This document shows, piece by piece, positions 55,307 to 63,871 of a stretch of 64,000 nt of DNA (position 1 is its first letter; every line of letters begins with the position of its first letter). Under the pieces are notes generated by a model. It worked only from the letters and a program-made list of their open reading frames with translations. It made no database searches and was not told the origin of the DNA. The stretch comes from Ferruginibacter paludis (lineage in GTDB: Bacteria > Bacteroidota > Bacteroidia > Chitinophagales > Chitinophagaceae), in the NCBI RefSeq assembly GCF_030409685.1, contig NZ_JAUFQJ010000024.1:372001-436000 (forward strand). Direction: 5' to 3'. Made by a program: the position numbers and the translations under genes.

Positions 55307-55592
55307 GCAGTTTGTTTTTTAAAAGATATTATCACAAACTGTATTTACGATTACTATGCCACTGTATAATGTCCTGCCTGTTAGTGCTTACAGATGAGAC
55401 TGTTTTGTTTAAGGGAAAATTTATACCCGATACGAGCGTATTCTCCACCTGTTAGATCTGTCAATAACGGGTGCCATAGTTAAACATTTCTCATAGAGTT
55501 TATCCACTTTTGTAATTAAGACAGGTCTCAAATTTGCACCCATATCAGCAGCAAACAACTGCTTTTACAATTACGTTATTAAACAATCAACT

Positions 55593-56321
55593 ATGCCCGA
55601 AGGCCCGTCTATTTTGCATTTAAAAAACCAGTTACAACCTTTTAAAGGCAAGCTGGTAAAGCATGCCGGAGGTTATGGCGCCATGCCCACCACCTGGATC
55701 AACGGCAAAAAATTACTGGACATTAAAACCTGGGGTAAGCACTTGTTGTTTGAATTCAGCAATGGTACTGTGAGATTGCACCTGGGTTTGTTTGGCGATA
55801 TCCTCGTCAACGAACGCAAAAAAGTAAACCGGTCTTTTTATCTTGAATTTGCGAAAGGCGAAATTAATGGGTATGTGGTTAAGGCTACCAAACTGGAGCA
55901 ACCGCCGGAAGCAATATACGACTGGCGCACAGACATATTAAGCCCGCATTTTGATAAAGCATGGGTAAAAACATTGCTGAAAAAACAAGCTGCCAAAACC
56001 ATCGATGATGTACTGATGAACCAGGCAATTTTTACCGGCGTGGGCAACAAAATCAGGAACGAAGCACTGTACCGTGCGGCCATTCATCCGCTGAGCATAG
56101 CAGGCAAAATACCAGCGGCAAAAATTACCAAACTCATCAACGAAGTGGTAAACTATGCCCGCCTTTTTTACAAACAATTGGAAACCACCGGCGTCAATGA
56201 TTTCTTCCAGGTGTACCAGCAAAACTATGCAGCCGACGGCAGCGAAGTAACGGTGAAGGTATTGCCGAAAACAAAAAGAAAAATTTACTTCAGTGAACAC
56301 CGGCAGCATTTGTACGAGTAA
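55593..56321 (+). CDS. Fpg/Nei-family DNA glycosylase without zinc-finger cysteines
   Basis: 242 residues. The N-terminus MPEGPSILHLKNQL keeps Pro2 and Glu3, the catalytic pair of Fpg/Nei base-excision enzymes. WGKHLLFEF supplies the conserved catalytic Lys near residue 51; GVGNKIRNEALYRAAIHP is the helix-two-turn-helix DNA-binding motif. The C-terminal hairpin (KVLPKTKRKIYFSEHRQHLY) retains basic residues but contains no Cys at all, so the Cys4 zinc finger is replaced by a zincless finger as in NEIL1-like enzymes. Removes oxidised bases; exact preference unknown. Single gene. Confidence 0.85.
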   Translation: MPEGPSILHLKNQLQPFKGKLVKHAGGYGAMPTTWINGKKLLDIKTWGKHLLFEFSNGTVRLHLGLFGDILVNERKKVNRSFYLEFAKGEINGYVVKATKLEQPPEAIYDWRTDILSPHFDKAWVKTLLKKQAAKTIDDVLMNQAIFTGVGNKIRNEALYRAAIHPLSIAGKIPAAKITKLINEVVNYARLFYKQLETTGVNDFFQVYQQNYAADGSEVTVKVLPKTKRKIYFSEHRQHLYE

Positions 56322-56417
56322 CAATTTTAACTGCCGGTGCATGAATATTTAAAGCGATAACAATCACCAACACGCAAACAACTCACCACTAAATAATCAA
56401 GATTGTTTACTTAACGA

Positions 56418-56492
56418 AACCGCCGTCAGGGTTTTCAACCGCTGACGGGGTAGCGCTAACTCCGACGGCGGCTATCAGCCCTGTCGGCGGTT
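56418..56492. repeat. GC-rich nested inverted repeat
   Basis: AACCGCCGTCAGGG (56418-56431) faces CCCTGTCGGCGGTT (56479-56492), 13 of 14 paired. Inside, CCGTCAGGG-CGCTGACGGG and CCGACGGCGG-CCTGTCGG make further alternative stems. It is markedly GC-rich against its surroundings and resembles REP-type elements. It lies in the 617-bp gap after the Fpg/Nei gene. Confidence 0.6.
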
Positions 56493-56640
56493 GATTAGAT
56501 ACCATAGAAAAATTAAGTAAAAGACATTGACTCACTATTCAATATCGCCCATGTACAATTTCGCAAAGCCGTTAAAAATTTATATCGATAGTAATACTTT
56601 GCAAAAAAGCATGAAGTTTACAAGTTATGTTTCGTGTTTA

Positions 56641-56785
56641 AAACAGTAACTGGATAAGCTGCATCTTTTGGTTCGGTTCCGGCCAGCCGGAATTCAAAAA
56701 AATGCGCAGCATATTTTTTTGAAAGAAGCAAAAGCAGCAGCGTTCCAGTTACGCAGCCCCGCCGGCGGAGGAGGCGAAATCAACA
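56641..56785 (-). repeat. ~145-bp dispersed repeat, copy 2
   Basis: Reverse complement of the element at 29281-29425, sharing GCCGGCGGGGCTGCGTAACTG, ATATGCTGCGCATTTTT, ACCGAACCAAAA and CAGTTACTGTTT. An A7 run here breaks the small open frame seen in copy 1. Confidence 0.75.
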
Positions 56786-56865
56786 AATTGAAAAGCAGTA
56801 ACGAATGTAAAATGATCTTACAATTGATCAAATTAATTGCCTAAGTAAACGACATTGATTCACAA

Positions 56866-56936
56866 TTCACTATTGGCTATCAGCCATTGACTATCGACTA
56901 TCGTCAATTGCCCATTCACAACTCACAACTCACCAA
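56866..56936. repeat. Low-complexity TCAC/CTAT word repeat
   Basis: Iterated words such as GATTCACAATTCACTATTGG, CATTGACTATCGACTATCG and CCCATTCACAACTCACAACTC. A related string is at 56521-56545, and a hairpin-forming one at 20693-20776. It sits directly before the M1 peptidase stop codon (minus strand). Confidence 0.45.
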
Positions 56937-56938
56937 AA

Positions 56939-58912
56939 TCATTTCTTCCCCCAAACATCATTCCCCCGCTCCACATCCGGCAACACATGCGCCGGGTCCA
57001 GCACTACCTTATCAATCTTACTTACAGAAGCATATTTAAAAGTCCAGGTGCCACCGCGTTGCCATACTTCTACCGGCAACGTGATGGTATTGGTTTTACC
57101 ATTGCTTTCCGTCACCTGAACAATCGCAGGTAAAATCATCCGGCCTTTATTTACGATGGTAATCAGGGCGCCTTTGCTGGCATCATTGTCTACGTATTGA
57201 ACATCCGTAATGGCCTGGTCAACAGTCCAGGTAGTGAAGAACCATTCCTTCCAGAACCAGTTTAAATCTTCACCGGCGGCGCTGTTGATGGCATGAAAAA
57301 AGTCGTACGGTGTGGGATGTTTATAGGCCCATATTTCCGTGTATTTTCTAAAGGCATAATCAAAACGTTCCTTGCCAACAACCACGTCCCGCAGCAGTTT
57401 CAGGCCCACGGCTGTTTTGCTGTAGTACTGGTAATGCTGACCATAATCCATCGCTTCACTCACCGTCATCATCGGGTCTTTCAGCTTTGGTAATTCGGTT
57501 TGATCCAGCCAGGCGAAATGTCTTTTACTAAACAGTGCCAGGTCGTGCGCATACTCGCCGTTGTTAAAAAGTTCGTTCGCAAAATAATTAATGTACGAGT
57601 TAAAACCTTCATCCTGCCACATGTATTTGCGTTCGTTGCTGCCCACAACCATCGGGTACCAGTTGTGCCCAATCTCATGAGCAATCACAAACCAAAGCGG
57701 CCCTTTTTTTTCCAGGTAATCATTAAAAATCATGCCTGGGTATTCCATACCTGTGATGTTGCAACCCATGTCCACCGCCACATTCCAGGGAAACTCAAAA
57801 AAGTTTTTCGAATAAATTTCCATGCTGTGTTTTAAATATTCAGTAGCCCTGCTCCAGCCCGTATCACCCATGCTTTCCACCGGGTAGGCCGACATCGCCA
57901 TCACTTTTCTGCCCGAAGGAACATTCACCCTCGCGGCATCCCATACCAATGCAGTGGACGCAGCCCAGGCCACATCCCTCGTGTTTTTCATGGTAAAATG
58001 CCAGGTAAGGTTGCCGCTGCTGGTAGGGCGCATATTGGGTTTGCCCACTTCGCCCGGTTCTATAATGGCCACGGTTTTATCAGAGTTAGCGGCCTTTGCC
58101 AGCCGTTGAATTTCAGTGGGTGTTAATACCTGCGCCGCATTTTGCAGGTCGCCGCTGCCATATACAATCATGCCCGCAGGTGCCGTAATGTAATAATCAA
58201 AATTGCCGTACTCGCAGTAGAATTCGCCCAGCCCCATGTAGGGAAGCGTGTTCCAGCCTTCCACATCGTCGTACACACACATGCGTGGATACCACTGTGC
58301 GATGGTGTACACGATGCCGTTCTTTGTGTACACACGGCCCATCCTGTCTGCCCCATACGCCGGAATATTAAACCTGTAATTTATTTTTATCGACACCTTG
58401 TCGCCCTTTGGCAACAGGCTGCTGTTTAACCGAACCTGCATCCGCGTATCCGAAATAATGGGTTGCACTTTGTAGGTTTTACCGCCATAGGTTACGCTCA
58501 CATCAGCAATATTGTAACCGCCTTTATCAACGCCCAGTATCCCGATCACATCGCCGCTGGTGGGTGTGGCTGCCGTTCCTCTGGAGGCCGCGTTAAATAA
58601 ATTCTGATCCAGCTGCAGCCATACATAATCCAGTTTATCCGGACTGTTGTTGGTGTATTGAATCAGTACATCGCCGGTAACGCTGGTATCCTTTTCGCTC
58701 AGCGTGGCGTGAATGGTATAGCTGGCGCTGTTTTGCCAGTACTGCGGGCCCGGACTTCCATTGGCCGACCGGTATGCATTGCCGGCAGGCGGGTTGAAGC
58801 CCTGTAAAAAGAAGTCGTGCGGATTGTAGGCCGAGCCATTATCGGTAGCGCTTTGCGCCATTGCAAACAGGGTGCTGCATAACAAACCGGCAGCAAAAAA
58901 TAATTTTCTCAT
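56939..58912 (-). CDS. Secreted M1-family aminopeptidase-like metallopeptidase
   Basis: 657 residues with signal peptide MRKLFFAAGLLCSTLFAMAQ. N-terminal beta-sandwich (about 60-260), then the gluzincin catalytic domain with HEIGHNWYPMVVG (HExxH near 410) and the downstream zinc Glu in WQDEGFNSYINYFANE. MGCNITGMEYPGMIFND corresponds to the GxMEN-like exopeptidase motif, here altered to TGMEYPG, as in the uncharacterised Bacteroidota group. No leucine-aminopeptidase C-terminal helical domain; a short beta domain instead. Probably a periplasmic or outer-membrane peptidase. Confidence 0.88.
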   Translation of the reverse strand: MRKLFFAAGLLCSTLFAMAQSATDNGSAYNPHDFFLQGFNPPAGNAYRSANGSPGPQYWQNSASYTIHATLSEKDTSVTGDVLIQYTNNSPDKLDYVWLQLDQNLFNAASRGTAATPTSGDVIGILGVDKGGYNIADVSVTYGGKTYKVQPIISDTRMQVRLNSSLLPKGDKVSIKINYRFNIPAYGADRMGRVYTKNGIVYTIAQWYPRMCVYDDVEGWNTLPYMGLGEFYCEYGNFDYYITAPAGMIVYGSGDLQNAAQVLTPTEIQRLAKAANSDKTVAIIEPGEVGKPNMRPTSSGNLTWHFTMKNTRDVAWAASTALVWDAARVNVPSGRKVMAMSAYPVESMGDTGWSRATEYLKHSMEIYSKNFFEFPWNVAVDMGCNITGMEYPGMIFNDYLEKKGPLWFVIAHEIGHNWYPMVVGSNERKYMWQDEGFNSYINYFANELFNNGEYAHDLALFSKRHFAWLDQTELPKLKDPMMTVSEAMDYGQHYQYYSKTAVGLKLLRDVVVGKERFDYAFRKYTEIWAYKHPTPYDFFHAINSAAGEDLNWFWKEWFFTTWTVDQAITDVQYVDNDASKGALITIVNKGRMILPAIVQVTESNGKTNTITLPVEVWQRGGTWTFKYASVSKIDKVVLDPAHVLPDVERGNDVWGKK

Positions 58913-59023
58913 CAGTAAATTTTTAAGGGAAGTGGTGTAACGATTGACTGCAATAAAGTTATTAAAGTTTACCCATTGAATTTAAAAAAGGAAGGGCATG
59001 TTACCAGCAGATGTTTTTCATGG

Positions 59024-59043
59024 CGTCATCGTTGTGTCACTCC
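59024..59043 (+). repeat. Short dispersed repeat, copy 3
   Basis: CGTCATCGTTGTGTCACTCC, matching 1769-1789 (minus strand) and 29203-29221. It lies in the 354-bp gap between the divergent M1 gene and the defence island; the rest of that gap shows no gene. Confidence 0.5.
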
Positions 59044-59266
59044 CTTGTACGGTATACCGTTGGGGGACTTTTATTGAAGCGGAGTTGGCCGGTGAGGACA
59101 TGTGTTAAGGATAAGGAATAAGACTGTGTTTGCTGGTGACTTTTAGTGAACACCAATATTTATTGAGGGTGATTGGTTCTTACCCTTTAACCAAGCAAAG
59201 GTGAATTATATTAGTATAAAATAATAATGCTTAGTTTTGATAGCATAGACTAATCTTAGAATTTCC

Positions 59267-60319
59267 GTGACTTCATATGCAACATCTTTTAAAGTGAACT
59301 ATGGTAAAAGCATTTTACCTATAAAGAGAATGGAGGTATTTTCTGCTGATGAATGGGAAATATTTGTAGAAGAATGGCTAGAAATTAAAAGAAAAAAATA
59401 CATCGAGGTTGAACGTTTTGGTGGTGCTGGCGATAAAGGCAGAGATGTTGCTGCTTATTTAACTGATAATAAAATTGCCGACTATAAGTGGGACTGCTAT
59501 CAATGTAAGCATTATGATGCCCCTTTGATGCCATCTCAAATGTGGATCGAATTTGGGAAACTTTTATACTATACTTTCAAAAAAGAATATCCAATTCCAA
59601 GTAAGTATTTTTTTATTTCTCCAAAAGGATGTGGCACGAGTTTTACTAAACTTCTACAAAATCCTAAGGATATAAAAAAGGGTGTTACAGAGCATTGGGA
59701 TAAAGATATAAGTGAAAAAATTATTGCTGGTATTAAAATCGATTTGTCGGCTGAATTAATACATCATGTTGATAATTTCGATTTTTCGATTTTTGATCGA
59801 ATACAACCTAAAACCATAATTGAGGAACATAAATCCCATGCTAATCATTTAATATGGTTTGGTGGAGGTTTACCTGATAGGAATAAATTGGATGAATCAT
59901 TAATTCCTGATGATATCACGACCGAAGAAACTGTTTACGTAGAGCAGCTTATTTTAGCTTACGGCTCTGATGCAACTTCAAATTTCAATTCATTAGATGA
60001 AATAAAGCTACAGTCTAAATACCATAATCACTTTAAGCGAGCTAGAATTAGTTTTCATCACGCAGAACAACTTAGAAATTTTTCTAGAGACAATCTTCCA
60101 AATGGGACTTTTGAAAATTTTCAAGACGAGGTTTACGACGGGGTCATAAATATTGCCGAAAGTTCCCATGCCAATGGATTTGAAAAAGTAAAAGCTGTTG
60201 AAACACACTCTGCTTCTGTATCCATAACTTCTAACGCTCTGAAAGAAGTTAGTAATGTAAAAGATAAAACAGGTGTTTGCCATCAACTTTGTAATAATAA
60301 AAAAATAAATTGGGTGTAA
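59267..60319 (+). CDS. ABC-3C system effector: Mrr-like restriction endonuclease domain protein
   Basis: 350 residues. N-terminal PD-(D/E)XK nuclease domain (about 20-130) with VERFGGAGDKGRDVAAYL and WDCYQCKHY, giving the Asp and Gln-x-Lys core of Mrr-type DNA-cutting enzymes. The C-terminal ~200 residues resemble the C-terminal domains that define ABC-three-component effectors (FGGGLPDRNKLDESLIPDD, then FKRARISFHHAEQLRNFSRD). Start uncertain: GTG at 59267 is the longest; ATG at 59330 (MEVFSADEWEIFVEEWL) may be the true one. One base separates its stop from the next gene. I infer a nuclease released or directed by the partner ATPase on phage signals. Confidence 0.75.
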   Translation: MTSYATSFKVNYGKSILPIKRMEVFSADEWEIFVEEWLEIKRKKYIEVERFGGAGDKGRDVAAYLTDNKIADYKWDCYQCKHYDAPLMPSQMWIEFGKLLYYTFKKEYPIPSKYFFISPKGCGTSFTKLLQNPKDIKKGVTEHWDKDISEKIIAGIKIDLSAELIHHVDNFDFSIFDRIQPKTIIEEHKSHANHLIWFGGGLPDRNKLDESLIPDDITTEETVYVEQLILAYGSDATSNFNSLDEIKLQSKYHNHFKRARISFHHAEQLRNFSRDNLPNGTFENFQDEVYDGVINIAESSHANGFEKVKAVETHSASVSITSNALKEVSNVKDKTGVCHQLCNNKKINWV

Positions 60320-60320
60320 C

Positions 60321-60800
60321 ATGAGTGATAGTAAAATTTATCCTTTTAATAATAATATTGAAACAGGATTAAGGATGTTAACTGTATTATCTTCTGCTTA
60401 CCCGCAAAAATATGATCTTGACCATTTAGTTTATTTTGATTATATGGTTGTGCATTCTGCAGATATTAATTCCAATATTCAAAGTTTACACCCTGCAGTA
60501 CCGAATAGATCTGGAGAAATTTTTATTAGGAGAAATCTAATTCAAAATGGATTAGAGATTTTTTTGCAAAAAGGGCTAATTAATAAGTATTACAATGACA
60601 ATGGCATTCAATATAGTGCAAGTGAAAGTTCAATACCCTTTTTGGATGCATTAAGCGAATCTTACACTTCAAGTTTGATACATCTTGCAAACTGGGTTGT
60701 TAAGGAATATGGAAATTATGAATTAAAGGATTTGCGTGAATTGATGAGACTGAATTTGGAAAAAAATAGAAGTGAGTTTAATCTTGAAATTATAAAATGA
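60321..60800 (+). CDS. ABC-3C system middle component
   Basis: 159 residues, no enzymatic motif. Helical protein beginning MSDSKIYPFNNNIETGLRML; HLVYFDYMVVHSADIN and a middle part (GEIFIRRNLIQNGLEIFLQK) with the look of a winged-helix adaptor. Size, position between effector and ATPase, and 4-bp ATGA overlap with the ATPase gene match the middle component of ABC-3C systems described by comparative genomics. Assigned mostly by context. Confidence 0.7.
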   Translation: MSDSKIYPFNNNIETGLRMLTVLSSAYPQKYDLDHLVYFDYMVVHSADINSNIQSLHPAVPNRSGEIFIRRNLIQNGLEIFLQKGLINKYYNDNGIQYSASESSIPFLDALSESYTSSLIHLANWVVKEYGNYELKDLRELMRLNLEKNRSEFNLEIIK

Positions 60801-62620
60801 TGAATAGTGGTTTTATTATAATGGAACTGAGGCTAACAGGGAATAATTTACAACCAGCGGTTGTTTCTTTTGCCAAAGGTTTAAATGTAATTAGTGGCCC
60901 GTCTAATACCGGAAAGACCTATATATATCAATGCATAAATTATATGCTTGGATCGTCTGATAAACCAAAACCTATAAAACTATCATTGCCCTATTCATCT
61001 TTACGCATGAAAATTCAGTCTCATGATGGTAGAAAATTTATTTTACAAAGTGATTTAAAAGGAGGAGATTTTTTGCTTTATTCTGAGCAATCTGACAAGC
61101 CGATAACGTTAGCAAGGAAACATAATCCTGATAGTACTGAAAATATTTCAGCTTTTTTATTAGGTCTAAATAATTTAAAGGATAAAAAGATTAGAACAAA
61201 TGCACAGGGAAAAACACGTAAAATTTCCTATAGAGATATTGTCCGATTCTTGATTGTTGATGAGGCAAGAATTATAACAGATAAATCACCTATTACTTCA
61301 GGGCAATATACAACACCAACAGAAGAAAAAAGTACCTTCAAATTAATTTTATCCGGAAATGATGATAGCGATATAATAGAAAGTTTGAGCAAGGATGAAG
61401 TAAAATACCGTCGAGGTAAAATTGAGATGTTAACAGAATTAATTTCTTCGAATCGAAAAGAACTAGATGAAATTCCTGATAATATTGAACCCGAAGACCG
61501 AATTTTAAAGGTAGATGATACTATTCAAAAGCTCAAAGAAGAGCACGAACGATTAAAGAATGTTTTTACAGAATTGGATTCTGGAAGAAGTTTAATTTCC
61601 GGTCAAATTTCAAATGTAAAGAGTCTGAAGGTTTATAATGATGAAGTACTAATAAGAAGTGAGATTCTAAAACAACAGTATGAAACTGATTCTAAAAGAT
61701 TAAATAGCACAATAGAAGCTAGCTACTTACTCATGAATAACCCGTCAGTCGAAGAAAACTGTCCAGTATGTTCAAGTCCACTGGGAGAAAAAAATATAGA
61801 ACCTGAACTTGTATCTGTAATTAAAGCATGCGAACTAGAAATTGGCAAAATAAATAATCTTACCAGAGAAGTTGCAGAGGCTGAATTAATTTTGAAAGAG
61901 GAAAATCAAGGAAACATAGGAGAAATAGAAAGATTACAAAATATGCTAGACGCAATCTCTGAAAAAATTGAAAATGGTGTGTCAGTAGAAATGGGAACTT
62001 TATTTACTAAAATATCAGAATTAAATGGCCTTAAGGCTAACTTGAGTAAAGCTGTTTTTTTAAAAGAAAAGATAGTTTCATTTGAAAAACAGAAAGAAAT
62101 AATTTCACTTACTATTGCTAAAAAAGAGGATAATAAAAAATTTGAGGATATTACTACATCTAGCCTATTTGAACTCTCAAAGATTCTAAATAATATTTTA
62201 AAATCTTGTAGTTACCCTTCAATTAATGGAGTTACTTTCAGTGAAACAAAAGATGATTTTGTTATTTCAGGGGAAGACAGAGAATTGTCAGGAAAAGGTT
62301 ATCGAGCAATTACATATGCTTCGTTTTTAATAGCCCTACAAGAGCTCTTGTATAGTAAAGATTATAGCATTGGGCCATCAATATTAGATTCGCCTCTAGT
62401 AACTTATCGTAAGCCATCAGCTCAAGGTGAAGGAATTGCAATTGACCTTGCAATGGATTTTTATAGATATTTGGCTACCAATTCAAAAGTCCCGCAGGTT
62501 ATCATATTAGAAAACGAGGAGCCTCCTTCAGATATTTCCCATTTAATTAATCATATTCCATTCACCCAAAATCTTAATTCTGGTAGGTACGGTTTTATTC
62601 CGTTAGCGCCAAGAAGCTGA
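60797..62620 (+). CDS. ABC-3C system Rad50-like ATPase
   Basis: 607 residues. Walker A ISGPSNTGKTYIYQ near 33-41; long central coiled coil (about 200-460) whose apex carries ENCPVCSSPLGEKN, a CPxC zinc-hook motif as in Rad50; C-loop ELSGKGYRAITYASFLIAL near 495; Walker B PSILDSPLVTYR near 527; a C-terminal VPQVIILENEEPP strand. This is the SMC/Rad50-type ABC ATPase of the DUF3732 or ABC-3C kind. Translationally coupled to the middle component. It would sense foreign or damaged nucleoprotein and activate the nuclease; inferred from the family. Confidence 0.82.
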   Translation: MMNSGFIIMELRLTGNNLQPAVVSFAKGLNVISGPSNTGKTYIYQCINYMLGSSDKPKPIKLSLPYSSLRMKIQSHDGRKFILQSDLKGGDFLLYSEQSDKPITLARKHNPDSTENISAFLLGLNNLKDKKIRTNAQGKTRKISYRDIVRFLIVDEARIITDKSPITSGQYTTPTEEKSTFKLILSGNDDSDIIESLSKDEVKYRRGKIEMLTELISSNRKELDEIPDNIEPEDRILKVDDTIQKLKEEHERLKNVFTELDSGRSLISGQISNVKSLKVYNDEVLIRSEILKQQYETDSKRLNSTIEASYLLMNNPSVEENCPVCSSPLGEKNIEPELVSVIKACELEIGKINNLTREVAEAELILKEENQGNIGEIERLQNMLDAISEKIENGVSVEMGTLFTKISELNGLKANLSKAVFLKEKIVSFEKQKEIISLTIAKKEDNKKFEDITTSSLFELSKILNNILKSCSYPSINGVTFSETKDDFVISGEDRELSGKGYRAITYASFLIALQELLYSKDYSIGPSILDSPLVTYRKPSAQGEGIAIDLAMDFYRYLATNSKVPQVIILENEEPPSDISHLINHIPFTQNLNSGRYGFIPLAPRS

Positions 62621-62883
62621 AAGATATATTTTGTTCCAACGGCTGCTGTTTCGCTCTGATCTTCGAAATCATCTATTAGATCATCGGGCGACTGCTGTCA
62701 TCTATGGCATGTTAATTTGCAAAGCCAAAGAATTTTATCGATATACGAGATGTCCATTTCTTTTCCACTGCGACTGCAAAATGTCTCTTATACCGCAAAT
62801 TTTATATTAATGCTTGAACCAGGGCGACAAAATTCAATAGTTTTGCTTTTGTCGTTATTGAAATTTTGCTAAAAGTAAAAGGT

Positions 62884-63786
62884 ATGAAAATGAATGTTGA
62901 AATAAATGAAGAAACTGGAGGAATTAAAATAGACGGAAACGAATACTATGAAGATTATGATGGTTACGATGTTTTTTATAAGGAGATAAAGTTGCTAAAG
63001 CTGAGTGTGATTCCAGTCGGCAAAAGTTTCAACTTAATAGAAAAAGTTATCGGTGGTAGCAGGAAAGAATATTACAGCATGTCTCCAAATGCGAAATATA
63101 CAAATGATCCTTTGTTAGGATTAATTGCCGAATTTCCTATTTGTATACTTGATAAAGAAGGTGATATAGACAAGCTATATTTTGCTGAATATGTCGAGCA
63201 TCAGATACAAAAAGGAACGAAAAATCTACATAAGTTTTTTGAATCCAAAGTGATTTTCAAACAAGAAACTAGCATATATGATGAAACGGCCTACTTCACT
63301 ATTTTTATTAAAATGAGTGATATATCTTTTTCTGATGCTGTGTCTTATTTATCTGAGATTGAATCACATTTTTGGGGTACTGGTGAAAGTTCAAGTAAAT
63401 CACTTTTTATTTGTCATGCATCCGAAGATAAGTCAGTGGCAGAAAGCATTTTTGAATCTCTTAAGGCAAGAGGTTTTACTATATGGTTTGACAAATATGA
63501 AATTCTTGTTGGTGATAGCATTGTTGAGAAAGTATCAAATGGACTTGCATCCACGACAGAATTGATAGTACTTTTATCAACAAAATCTGTTGAGAAAAAA
63601 TGGGTAAGAAAAGAGCTCAATACAATTTTAATGCAGAAGCTGAATGGTAAAGAGGTTAGAATATTGCCGTTAAAAATTGATGAATGTGATATTCCTACTT
63701 TATTAGTAGAGTATAAACATTTAGATCTCAAAAATGGATATGACACCTGCATCAATGAACTCGTTCAGTCTATAAGAAGCAGATAA
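62884..63786 (+). CDS. TIR-domain protein with unknown N-terminal sensor region
   Basis: About 300 residues from ATG 62884 (MKMNVEINEETGGIKIDG); a TTG 18 bp upstream is possible. C-terminal TIR domain (about 175-300): SLFICHASEDKSVAESIF, then TIWFDKYEILVGDSIVEKV, in which the Glu after WFDKY is the candidate NADase catalytic residue, and LIVLLSTKSVEKKWVRKELN. The N-terminal ~170 residues belong to no family I know. 263 bp after the ABC-3C ATPase gene with no overlap, so it may be an independent NAD-depleting abortive-infection gene or a fourth part of the island. AT-rich like its neighbours. Confidence 0.8.
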   Translation: MKMNVEINEETGGIKIDGNEYYEDYDGYDVFYKEIKLLKLSVIPVGKSFNLIEKVIGGSRKEYYSMSPNAKYTNDPLLGLIAEFPICILDKEGDIDKLYFAEYVEHQIQKGTKNLHKFFESKVIFKQETSIYDETAYFTIFIKMSDISFSDAVSYLSEIESHFWGTGESSSKSLFICHASEDKSVAESIFESLKARGFTIWFDKYEILVGDSIVEKVSNGLASTTELIVLLSTKSVEKKWVRKELNTILMQKLNGKEVRILPLKIDECDIPTLLVEYKHLDLKNGYDTCINELVQSIRSR

Positions 63787-63871
63787 GTCACTTTTTTTCC
63801 TCTCCGAGTCTTCGGCCTGAAATTTTCCCAAGCGCATCACCAAAGAAACGTATTTTCTAACTTACTAATAA

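Noticed and set aside
59267-60319. Nuclease gene as a stand-alone type IV (Mrr) restriction enzyme
   Set aside because: The long C-terminal region and tight coupling to a small protein and an ATPase fit an ABC-3C effector better; kept as a weaker alternative.
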